Part shown: piece after piece, positions 56,814 to 64,000 of the stretch
Layout of the letters: each line of letters begins with the position of its first letter
Numbering within the stretch: position 1 is the stretch's first letter
Notes under the pieces: model-generated
Databases searched by the model: none
Told to the model about the DNA's origin: nothing
What the model saw: only the letters and a program-made list of their open reading frames with translations
Assembly: GCF_900460535.1 (NCBI RefSeq)
Contig: NZ_UHIL01000001.1
Coordinates: 868,001 to 932,000 of the forward strand
DNA from: Vibrio parahaemolyticus
GTDB taxonomy: Bacteria; Pseudomonadota; Gammaproteobacteria; Enterobacterales; Vibrionaceae
DNA: 64,000 nucleotides
Direction of reading: 5' to 3'
Position numbers and translations under genes: made by a program

Positions 56814-57596
56814 TTACTCGGCTTTATTTGGTCCGGTAAAGCGAATGTCTTGCAGGTTAAAGCCGAGCTCGATATCGCATTTCAACGCCGCTACTCGTTT
56901 ACATAGACGTGCAGACTCAATGTGTTCATCCAGTTTCTTGCGATATTTCGGTGCAAGTTCATCGCTGGCGTAGGCCGCTTCAATGTCTTCAAATTGAGTT
57001 AGGATCTCTTTGGCAGCTTTTGGTCCAATGCCCGGAACGCCCGGCACTTGGCTTGAACTAATGCCAGTTAACCCCCAATAATCAGCGAGTTGGCTTGGCT
57101 TTACGCCAAACTCTTTCTCGATAAACGGTTCATCCAACCAACGGTGTTGAAAGTAATCGCGAATTTGCAGCGTCGGTGAAAGTAACTGGCAGTAGCCTTT
57201 GTCGGTTGAAACGATCGTTACTTTCTCGCCGTGGCTTGCCACTTTGGTCGCCAGTGTCGCAACTAAATCGTCCGCCTCATCGCCTTCTGATAGCAGTGAA
57301 TCAATACCTTGCTCCCACCATGCTTGTTGGATGGCATCCAAACCTTGCATCAGCGGCTCTGGCATCGGTTTGCGATTTTGCTTGTAGTCAGGAAGGATTT
57401 CAGCGCGCCAACCTCTATCTTGTTCATGGTGATCAAACACCGCGATGATATGTGTTGGTTTCGCTTCGGAAAGAATACGCGTAAGGGTTCGCTGAGTCGT
57501 CGTGATGGTTCTTGCGATGTCAGTTGGATCCGGCTGTGCAGAGTGCACACGGCGAATCAAGTTGAGGGCATCAATAATAACAAGATGAATAGACAT
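56814..57596 (-). CDS. xni: Flap endonuclease Xni
   Basis: A 260-residue 5' nuclease-family protein (ExoIX). It starts HLVIIDALNLIRRVH, with the acidic cluster DEADDLVATLA and VSTDKGYCQLL and a helix-hairpin-helix region GVPGIGPKAAKEIL. It resembles the 5' exonuclease domain of Pol I. As in E. coli, it is next to ppnN; the gap carries the ppnN terminator. Confidence 0.94.
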   Translation of the reverse strand: MSIHLVIIDALNLIRRVHSAQPDPTDIARTITTTQRTLTRILSEAKPTHIIAVFDHHEQDRGWRAEILPDYKQNRKPMPEPLMQGLDAIQQAWWEQGIDSLLSEGDEADDLVATLATKVASHGEKVTIVSTDKGYCQLLSPTLQIRDYFQHRWLDEPFIEKEFGVKPSQLADYWGLTGISSSQVPGVPGIGPKAAKEILTQFEDIEAAYASDELAPKYRKKLDEHIESARLCKRVAALKCDIELGFNLQDIRFTGPNKAE

Positions 57597-57608
57597 AATG
57601 ACTTAGCA

Positions 57609-57632
57609 ATAAAAAAGGGGCGTAATGCCCCT
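57609..57632 (-). terminator. ppnN terminator
   Basis: On the minus strand AGGGGCATTACGCCCCTTTTTTATT forms a hairpin GGGGC-ATTAC-GCCCC with a T run (shown in parts), after the ppnN stop. Confidence 0.88.
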
Positions 57633-57669
57633 AGTGTAACGAATGCAAGCCAGACTATCGACCACCAAT

Positions 57670-59031
57670 TTATGGATGGGCAATTCGATAGCATGGTTCG
57701 TAATCAGAACCGCCTGGCAATTTCATTCGATGCTGTTCAACGAAGTCTTGCAGTAGCTTGTCGAGCTTCTTCATCAGTACAGGATCGCCATGAATGGAAA
57801 ATGGACCTTTGCATTCGATTTCGCGAATGCCCTCGGCTTTGACGTTACCTGCCACAATACCAGAGAAGGCTTTGCGTAAGTTAGCCGCCAGAACCTGAGG
57901 TTCTTGATCCAAGTTCAAATTCAACCCTTCCATTGATGTATGCGTTGGGTCAAATGGCAGTTGGAAATCCGGTTCGATTTTCAATGACCAGTTGAAGCTG
58001 TAAGCATCGCCTTTTTCTTTACGGTGAAGGCGTACATCTTCCATCGAGCGCTTCATGATACGTGCAACTTCTGCAGGATCATCAATGACGATTTGGTAGT
58101 GTTTTTGACCTTCTTCACCTAAGGTATCGCGAATAAACGCATCGATAGAACGGAAGTATTCTTCGCTCTCTTTTGGTCCGGTTAACACAATCGGCATCGG
58201 CTGATCAGCATTGTCTGGATGCATCATGATACCAAGAATGTACAGCAACTCTTCAGCAGTACCCGGACCACCCGGGAAGATCACAATACCATGCGCCATA
58301 CGAACAAACGCTTCTAAACGTTTTTCGATGTCCGGCATGATGATCAGCTCGTTGACGATTGGGTTTGGCGGCTCAGCGGCAATGATTGAAGGCTCTGTCA
58401 AGCCAAGGTAGCGTTGCTCAGTGTAACGTTGTTTAGCGTGACCGATTGCCGCTCCTTTCATCGGGCCTTCCATCGCACCTGGTCCACAACCCGTACAGAT
58501 ATTAAGTTCACGTAAGCCAAGCTCGTTACCCACTTCGCGCGTGTATTGGTATTCAACGCCATTGATTGAATGGCCGCCCCAACAGACGACGAGATTTGGT
58601 TCAATACCGGGAGTGAGCGCGCCTGCGTTACGCAAAATACCAAACACAAGGTTGGTAATATGCGTTGGGTTAGTGAGATTTAGGCGCTGGCTGTCAGCCA
58701 AGTGCATGTTCACATAAACGATGTCACGCAGTACAGAGAATAAGTGTTCTTGAATGCCTTTTATGATCTCTCCATCGACGAACGCATGCTCTGGTGGGTC
58801 GGTCAGCTCTAGCTTAATGCCACGCTCGCGGCGCACTACATTCACATCAAACGATTGGTGTTTATCGAGAAGCTCTTTGGAGTTATCTGTGTGGCTACCA
58901 GAGTTCAATACCGCTAACGTACAGTTACGATAAAGCTGGTAAAGATCACTCGAAGCGGTTTTCTTTAAGCGTTCAACTTCCAGTTGGGATAGCAAGTCCA
59001 TGCTACCTGCGGGGCTTATATGGGTAATCAT
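57670..59031 (-). CDS. ppnN: Nucleotide 5'-monophosphate nucleosidase PpnN
   Basis: A 453-residue enzyme of the LOG/PpnN family that splits nucleotide monophosphates to base and ribose 5-phosphate; in E. coli it is activated by (p)ppGpp. The LOG motif appears as GPGAMEG and [18 protein letters not shown], and an N-terminal and C-terminal regulatory region flank it. [35 protein letters not shown] is the typical start region (short form [20 protein letters not shown]). Length equals E. coli PpnN (454). Confidence 0.95.
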   Translation of the reverse strand: MITHISPAGSMDLLSQLEVERLKKTASSDLYQLYRNCTLAVLNSGSHTDNSKELLDKHQSFDVNVVRRERGIKLELTDPPEHAFVDGEIIKGIQEHLFSVLRDIVYVNMHLADSQRLNLTNPTHITNLVFGILRNAGALTPGIEPNLVVCWGGHSINGVEYQYTREVGNELGLRELNICTGCGPGAMEGPMKGAAIGHAKQRYTEQRYLGLTEPSIIAAEPPNPIVNELIIMPDIEKRLEAFVRMAHGIVIFPGGPGTAEELLYILGIMMHPDNADQPMPIVLTGPKESEEYFRSIDAFIRDTLGEEGQKHYQIVIDDPAEVARIMKRSMEDVRLHRKEKGDAYSFNWSLKIEPDFQLPFDPTHTSMEGLNLNLDQEPQVLAANLRKAFSGIVAGNVKAEGIREIECKGPFSIHGDPVLMKKLDKLLQDFVEQHRMKLPGGSDYEPCYRIAHP

Positions 59032-59142
59032 AACGCCTCCTTGTGTTGCATTATTTTGAGGGATAGTTCCAACGCATCTTACTTAGTTGTACGTGTCGTT
59101 TTACTCAGATGGCTGGAGGGTTTGGTTTTATGGTTATCGAGT

Positions 59143-59205
59143 CCCAAGCAACCTCAAGATGCCATATTCGTCATGAATGAATACATCATCTTGAAGTGAC
59201 TTGGG
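59143..59205. repeat. 63-base imperfect palindrome, likely dispersed Vibrio repeat
   Basis: CCCAAG at 59143-59148 pairs with CTTGGG at 59200-59205, and TCAAGATG at 59154-59161 pairs with CATCTTGA at 59187-59194, with ATTCGTCATGAATGAAT in the loop. Such CATCTTGAAGTGACTTGGG units recur between genes in Vibrio genomes as I remember them. It lies in the 289-base gap between ppnN and the diguanylate cyclase. A G8 tract at 59281-59288 lies downstream of it, outside any coding region. Confidence 0.6.
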
Positions 59206-59320
59206 TTTTAACAGCTTAGCAGACTGAAAGGGGATAAATGTGATAACTCGTTGAAAATGGGAGGTTATGAGCGTTTGAGAGGGGGGGGAAGTGTTTGTTT
59301 GCTTGTTTTTTGAACGGTTT

Positions 59321-60886
59321 TTAGTTCCAGTTTAGCTGGTTTGTGCCCCGTTTTTTAGCGTCAGTGAGCATTTGCCCAAGGCGATCGAGCACATATTCTG
59401 GTGCGTCTGATTCCTTAAATGAAGTAGAGACGGCTGTCAGAGTAATGATGATGTTTTGCTCGCGGAACTTAAACGGCAGCTGACAGATATCGCGCTGAAT
59501 ATTCTTCATCAGCTCTAACGTGTATTCTTCACTTTGTTCTGGAATCAGCAGAATAAACTCTTCACCGCCAAAGCGAGCGACGGTTTCGGTATCAGACACG
59601 CTCTTATTGATGGCTCGAGCGATGATCTTCAGCGCTTTATCACCAGCGGTATAACCATAACTGTCGTTTACGGCTTTGAAGTTATCGACATCAAACAGTA
59701 CCACTCGTAGATTTTGTTGAGAGCGAATCCAACGACGGTATTCGAGCTCAAGACGATCGTTAAATGCTGTTCGGTTGTAAACCTTCGTGAGTGGATCAAG
59801 CAACATTCGCTGTGTCTGGTCGTCTAAGCGGCGGCGGTAATCTTGTGTGGTTTCAAACACCGCTTCAAGCTGATTTTTGCTGTAGCTTAAACGCTCTTGC
59901 AGGGCCTGTTCTCTCTCTTCCGTCATCTTGAGGCGCTCGGTTAACGAGGCCATTTTTGCCAGCAATGGAGCGACTTCTTGTTTGAGTTCTGCTAAATCCT
60001 GTGCTTGGTCGAGAGATTGTTGGCTGAGCTCAACCAAACCATTCATTTCCGTATTCAGCTCTTGGCGATGCTCAAAATAAGTATGGTGTTGATCGACGTT
60101 TTGATGGACGGTTTTGAGGTTACTCGCCAGCGCTGAGTTTAACTGATCGAGAAATTGGCTTGATGCTTTGCGCTCAAACTTAGTCGCTTCGACGACTAAC
60201 TTCAGAGTGCTTAACGTCAGCTCGATTAAGGATTCTGCATTCACGCCAAGCAACAGTTTTGCACGAATATCAAGCAGTCTCTCGCCACATTCGCCTTCAA
60301 AATCAAGTTCTGTAATCGTATGTTGTAGATCGACGGCGAGGCATTCTAGTTGAGATTTGTCTGGGTTGTTTTCGAATTCGCTGAGTTGTAAACGCGAGTT
60401 CGAAGTGATGATTTTAATCGCGCGTTCGTAGATGCTCAGTAGACGGGTAGCTTGATCGACTTTCTTCCCTGCGTGTACTTCCGAGAAGCTCATTAAGTTG
60501 CGCAGTTCGCGTTTTAACTGCGCTGGCAAACCCGTAACACGTTGGAGTGTCTCACCGCTGTGTTTGATTTGTTCATCGAGGTAGCCGTTCTGTTTATCCA
60601 TCGTTTTCGACTGCTGTTTGAGCATTCTTTCAAGTACCGCCAAACGCGGGATCAGAGTGCTGATGTCTTTTTGATGTTGCAGCTCTTGCTGAATTTCAAA
60701 CAGATAGTTAGCAACTTGGGTGTTTGAGCCTTGGCAAGCAGACGACAAAGATGCCACAACGCGCTTGAGAACTTGTTGTTCTCGCTTAAATTTGAGCGAA
60801 GTATCACGATGTGTCAGCCTGAGTTGGTCAAGTTGACAACTCAGCTGATGAAGCTGCGACTGAATATCGGATTCCAAGATTCCCAT
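59321..60886 (-). CDS. Diguanylate cyclase (GGDEF) with long coiled-coil N-terminus
   Basis: A 521-residue cytosolic protein. Residues 1-345 are long helices rich in Gln, Leu and Glu (a coiled-coil sensor or dimerisation region) with no membrane segment. The GGDEF domain starts at about 355 with DPLTKVYNRTAFNDRLE, and its active site reads RFGGEEF, a functional GGEEF variant, with DVDNFKAVND as metal and substrate residues. The RxxD inhibitory site is not evident; SDTE stands there. It makes cyclic di-GMP, promoting biofilm and reducing motility. Start at ATG 60886 is chosen over TTG 60922; the ribosome site is weak for both. Confidence 0.9.
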   Translation of the reverse strand: MGILESDIQSQLHQLSCQLDQLRLTHRDTSLKFKREQQVLKRVVASLSSACQGSNTQVANYLFEIQQELQHQKDISTLIPRLAVLERMLKQQSKTMDKQNGYLDEQIKHSGETLQRVTGLPAQLKRELRNLMSFSEVHAGKKVDQATRLLSIYERAIKIITSNSRLQLSEFENNPDKSQLECLAVDLQHTITELDFEGECGERLLDIRAKLLLGVNAESLIELTLSTLKLVVEATKFERKASSQFLDQLNSALASNLKTVHQNVDQHHTYFEHRQELNTEMNGLVELSQQSLDQAQDLAELKQEVAPLLAKMASLTERLKMTEEREQALQERLSYSKNQLEAVFETTQDYRRRLDDQTQRMLLDPLTKVYNRTAFNDRLELEYRRWIRSQQNLRVVLFDVDNFKAVNDSYGYTAGDKALKIIARAINKSVSDTETVARFGGEEFILLIPEQSEEYTLELMKNIQRDICQLPFKFREQNIIITLTAVSTSFKESDAPEYVLDRLGQMLTDAKKRGTNQLNWN

Positions 60887-60984
60887 GAAACGACTACGGT
60901 TAAGTCCATGTACTACTGACAATTAACTGATAATAACAAAAAACTTTATAGCGTCATTAGTTATTACGCTTAACCGATGGTTAA

Positions 60985-63267
60985 TTATCCATTTTTTAAT
61001 ATTTTCTTGATGTCGTCCTCATTCTTGTAAGAGGAGTGGATCTTGATCAGGCCTTGGTTGATGGCATGTTGGCAAGCGGTTCTTATGTTACCGGTTGCAA
61101 AGCTTGCTGCTGGCGCGTTGTCTATGGCTTTCAAAAATACCCAATGACTTTGTTTATCTTTGAGGCTAACTTCGCGTGCAATGTGCGTCGCAAGTAGCAG
61201 TAAATCGAGCAGCTCTTCGTCATTGATAGCGGTGTAAGCACGAGGCAAGAACGGGTAGTCGCTGATGCCCATACGAATGATGCGATTGACGTTATGCTGA
61301 GTCGCAAATTCGTCTACCCACGCTTGGAATTTTTCAAACATGACTTCGGCAGAGGCGTCGCGGTCTGCGTTAGGTTCGATGTAGAGTAAGTTTGCATCCG
61401 AGAAGTGGTACAAACGTGCCGGTTTTTCGATGCGCTCTGCTAGGTATTCACCGAATGCGCGTTCTAATTCTAAGCCCGCTTTGTAACCATTTTGAACGTA
61501 CATGCTGCGTAAGAACGGTAGGTCGATCATCACAAAACGTAGTCGGTCGTTGAGCGGTTCATGGATAAGTTCACCCATTTGCCACTGTTCAAAAGTGTCA
61601 CGCGATTTTTTCAGTGAGCGAGACAACTTCACGTTCAGCATGCGCAGATTACGTAAGCGAGAGCGGGAATGGGTAAAGAGGTCGTTGCGAAGTTTCTCGA
61701 TTTCACCCGCTTGGCGCTGCATGATCACGCCGCGGCGCATAATGAACAAAAACATAACCAGAACGGTGATGAATAGGGCAAAGGAAATTTTCTGGAACTT
61801 ACGATGTTCCATTTCCACCTGCTCTAGACGCTCTGATTGACCGACATAGTGAATGGTCTGTTCCGCAAACTCTTTTTGCTGACGGAACGCATCTTCACTA
61901 ATTTGGTTGAGTTGTTTTTGCTCCAAACGCACTAAGCTGGTGTATTTTTTGTACGCTTGCAGTGACAGTTGATATTCGCCCGCCTGTTCGTAACCCAAGC
62001 CTAACAAACGGTAAGATTGCTGCTTGATGAAGTTTTTGTTTTCCGGCGCTTTTTCGACAAGCTCTAAGGCTTTCTTCGCGTTTTCAATTACTTTTTTGCT
62101 GTCGTTCTGATGATAAGCGAGACCAGACTGAAGTAGGGCGGCTTTCGCTTCAAGCTGAGGGATATCCGCGTATTCCAGTAACTCTGTCGCACGTTCCAGA
62201 TATTGCTCTGCAAGTGCGTAGTTGTAGAGTTGCAGGTAAGTCGCAGCCAAGCTCAACCGAATCTTGATGGTGCGATTGATATTACGACTGGTGCTTTCGT
62301 GATCCAGTACGTTGAAGTAGTGCACCAAAGCAAGGTTGAACTTGCCTTGATAAAAATAGATGTCGCCCATTTGTTCAAGCACATCGGCCAAAATAGGGGA
62401 GCTTGGGTAAGAGTCGTAGAAATCTGCAGCCTGAGACAGATATTCAATGGCTTTGTCGTAAACACGACGTTCTTGGAAAAGTCTCGCCAGCAAGCGGTTT
62501 ACTTTGGCAAGGCGAGTACCGCTGTCACTTTCGATGGACTGCCAATAACCGTAAAGCAGTTCTGAAAGCGCAAGGTTGTATTTTTTACTGTTAAGGTAAA
62601 ACTCACCAACAGAAGTGTAGTAATCAATTAAGGCCAAATCGGAACGACTGTCCTCAAGCATGCTTTTCGCTTGAGCATACAAACGCTCTGCGCCAACGTT
62701 ATCGCCACGATGAGCCGCTAGCAGGGCTCGTTGCATCACCATACGATAACGGACGCTGTCTGTACGTTGAAGTACAGAGTCGGCTTCGTCTAGCTGTTTT
62801 TCAATTTGATTGAGGGTGTCTTCGGCAGCTGAATAGTTGTGGTCGTACATCCAAATCATTTGGTTGCGCATGAGTTGCACATCCAAAGTCATGTAAGGCA
62901 GTTGATATTCTTTCGCGAGCTTTTCTGCTTCATTGAGGTTATCGATCGCTGAGCGGACATTGCCCATTGTATAGTCGGCTTGCGCAATGATCTTGTGTGC
63001 TTCGATGGTGCTGGCTGGGGTACGAATGCTGCGATCGGTCTCTTCTCGAGACATCGCAGAAGGGCTGCCGCTTTCTTTACGTTCGGTCAGTTCGCGTTGC
63101 GATAAGTAGTTTTTGGCTGCTTGCTTTGCTTGAGCTGGCTCTATCTCAGCCAGTTGTTGTGCTTCGTTAAGCAAAGCAGAAGATAAAATGGTCGCGTGAA
63201 GTGGCTGTGCCAAGAGTAGACAAAAAAAGCCTATTAATTTAATTAGACGCGAACTGTCCCAAAACAT
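60985..63267 (-). CDS. TPR membrane protein with degenerate GGDEF-like C-terminus
   Basis: A 760-residue protein. A signal peptide (FCLLLAQPLHA) leads to a periplasmic helical region of about ten TPR-like repeats (residues 30-480: e.g. GDIYFYQGKFNLALVHYF, YLQLYNYALAEQYLERA). One transmembrane segment (FALFITVLVMFLFI, about residue 500) and a coiled-coil linker follow. The C-terminal 170 residues resemble a GGDEF fold, but RYGGDEF is replaced by LYHFSDANLLYIEP. It therefore probably has no cyclase activity and could sense a periplasmic cue. The start at 63267 has GAGGGA upstream; the frame runs 41 codons further. It lies 98 bases upstream of the diguanylate cyclase gene, on the same strand. 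Confidence 0.75.
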   Translation of the reverse strand: MFWDSSRLIKLIGFFCLLLAQPLHATILSSALLNEAQQLAEIEPAQAKQAAKNYLSQRELTERKESGSPSAMSREETDRSIRTPASTIEAHKIIAQADYTMGNVRSAIDNLNEAEKLAKEYQLPYMTLDVQLMRNQMIWMYDHNYSAAEDTLNQIEKQLDEADSVLQRTDSVRYRMVMQRALLAAHRGDNVGAERLYAQAKSMLEDSRSDLALIDYYTSVGEFYLNSKKYNLALSELLYGYWQSIESDSGTRLAKVNRLLARLFQERRVYDKAIEYLSQAADFYDSYPSSPILADVLEQMGDIYFYQGKFNLALVHYFNVLDHESTSRNINRTIKIRLSLAATYLQLYNYALAEQYLERATELLEYADIPQLEAKAALLQSGLAYHQNDSKKVIENAKKALELVEKAPENKNFIKQQSYRLLGLGYEQAGEYQLSLQAYKKYTSLVRLEQKQLNQISEDAFRQQKEFAEQTIHYVGQSERLEQVEMEHRKFQKISFALFITVLVMFLFIMRRGVIMQRQAGEIEKLRNDLFTHSRSRLRNLRMLNVKLSRSLKKSRDTFEQWQMGELIHEPLNDRLRFVMIDLPFLRSMYVQNGYKAGLELERAFGEYLAERIEKPARLYHFSDANLLYIEPNADRDASAEVMFEKFQAWVDEFATQHNVNRIIRMGISDYPFLPRAYTAINDEELLDLLLLATHIAREVSLKDKQSHWVFLKAIDNAPAASFATGNIRTACQHAINQGLIKIHSSYKNEDDIKKILKNG

Positions 63268-63375
63268 TCTTTTCGTTCCCTCGAACTGTTTTAGATAGCG
63301 GATAAACCCAAATGACTTCAACTTGCTTTTTATAGCCGGTTGAAGTCGTTTGGTATAGTAACATGCTTGGGCAAT

Positions 63376-63407
63376 AAAAACGCCCGGCAATCCTCTTGAT
63401 TGCCGAA
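63376..63407 (-). terminator. queF terminator
   Basis: On the minus strand CGGCAATC-AAGAG-GATTGCCG is followed by GGCGTTTTTATT, between queF and the TPR gene. Confidence 0.8.
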
Positions 63408-63429
63408 CTTATTTCTGCCTATCACGCTA

Positions 63430-64000
63430 TTATTGACGAGCCATGCGATGATTATGAGCTGGCTTATCTTGTTCTGTCGAACGGTAAGGGTTGATATCCA
63501 AGCCGCCACGACGAGTGTAACGCGCAAACACAGTCAATTTGTTTGGTTGGCAGTATTTCATCAGGTCAGTGAAAATACGTTCTACACATTGCTCATGGAA
63601 CTCGTTGTGTTCACGGAAAGACACCAAATAGCGCAGCAACTTCTCACGATCGATCTTGGCACCTTGGTAGCGAATTTCAACGCTCCCCCAGTCTGGCTGG
63701 TTGGTGATCAAACAGTTCGATTTCAATAGGTGGCTATGCAGCACTTCTTCTACTTGCTCTTCGCCAGCAGATCCTGCTAGCAAATCAGCATCAAAATCGT
63801 AGCTGTTGATTTCAATGTCTTGGTCGTCAATGCATTCGCCTTCCATTGTCACGATAGGTTGGTTGGTGTAGTGACCTACAGGGTTCACTTCGACCAACAC
63901 CTTTTCGCCCGCACACGCGGATAGGTCTTGCGTTAAACGCTCCGCTACTTCTTCCCAACTCGCGAAACGGGTTTGGTTGTAGCTATTTAGGTAGAGCTTA
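63430..64000 (-). CDS. queF: NADPH-dependent 7-cyano-7-deazaguanine reductase (3' part)
   Basis: The C-terminal 189 codons of QueF, which reduces preQ0 to preQ1 in queuosine synthesis. The frame stays open to the window edge ([22 protein letters not shown]). [19 protein letters not shown] holds the active-site Cys thioimide nucleophile and the Asp. [18 protein letters not shown] is the T-fold half. E. coli QueF has about 280 residues, so roughly a third lies beyond 64000. The first methionine seen at 63900 is internal. Confidence 0.93.
   Translation of the reverse strand, partial: KLYLNSYNQTRFASWEEVAERLTQDLSACAGEKVLVEVNPVGHYTNQPIVTMEGECIDDQDIEINSYDFDADLLAGSAGEEQVEEVLHSHLLKSNCLITNQPDWGSVEIRYQGAKIDREKLLRYLVSFREHNEFHEQCVERIFTDLMKYCQPNKLTVFARYTRRGGLDINPYRSTEQDKPAHNHRMARQ

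Noticed and set aside
59281..59288. G8 tract as a phase-variation site
   Set aside because: It lies downstream of the diguanylate cyclase gene and in no coding or promoter position I can support.
1..64000. CRISPR arrays, rRNA, tRNA genes or insertion sequences
   Set aside because: No repeat-spacer pattern, rRNA or ordinary tRNA sequence, or transposase was seen; only tmRNA carries a tRNA-like end.

Overview
The window reads as a stretch of chromosome I of a marine Vibrio, probably of the Harveyi/Parahaemolyticus group. Gene content and order support this: Na+-type flagellar stator genes pomA-pomB, a Vibrio-type tmRNA (tag ANDENYALAA), dnaK-dnaJ followed by type IV minor pilins as in V. cholerae, and smpB-ratA-rnfH-bamE-recN-nadK-grpE, pepD-gpt-frsA-crl-proBA and nrdR-rib-nusB-thiL-pgpA synteny. 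Most of it is conserved core genome. The clearest horizontally acquired DNA is the left edge.

Layout. 1-1855 is the end of a genomic island integrated at the 3' end of ssrA: a tyrosine integrase lies next to the tmRNA gene, and beyond it is a cargo gene broken by a frameshift. 1856-9300 holds ssrA, smpB, ratA, rnfH, bamE, SOS-regulated recN, a lipoprotein, nadK and the heat-shock gene grpE. 9692-10966 is a DAACS transporter whose binding site looks suited to neutral amino acids. 11312-14575 is dnaK-dnaJ with sigma-32 promoters. 14644-17993 is a five-gene minor pilin cluster. 18281-22619 holds an AbgT transporter, tadA, a tiny very basic protein and mltF. 22907-26815 is purL behind a PurR box. 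27085-30069 holds small proteins of unknown function and an AstE-like deacylase. 30146-39037 holds pepD, a CRP-controlled small transcript with a 28-codon ORF (probable vcdRP homologue), a purine permease, gpt, frsA, crl and proBA. 39165-45391 is one long co-directional run of nucleotide, riboflavin and thiamine genes. 45468-48502 is xseB-ispA-dxs on the minus strand. 48764-50488 is pomAB behind a sigma-28-like promoter. 50783-55779 is thiI, the sRNA gcvB, gcvA, a hydrolase, a DUF423 protein and rlmM. 55869-64000 holds a secreted nuclease, xni, ppnN, a diguanylate cyclase, a TPR membrane protein with a degenerate GGDEF-like end, and the 3' part of queF.

Functional links. smpB and ssrA are the two parts of trans-translation. 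grpE, dnaK and dnaJ form one chaperone machine and the first two share sigma-32 signals. purL and the NCS2 permease both carry PurR boxes; gpt has a weaker one. ribD, ribE, the RibB-type gene and ribH make riboflavin, while a GTP cyclohydrolase II must be encoded elsewhere because the fused RibA-like domain here has lost its zinc ligands. xseB-ispA-dxs and thiI/thiL connect to isoprenoid and thiamine metabolism.

The items most worth a second look are the probable dual-function CRP-regulated RNA at 31966-32271, the 44-residue basic protein at 20587-20721, the ssrA island boundary with its frameshifted gene, the lipoprotein inserted between recN and nadK, the RibBX-type enzyme, and the TPR/degenerate GGDEF protein beside an intact diguanylate cyclase. 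All calls come from reading the sequence and from remembered family knowledge; no database search was run.
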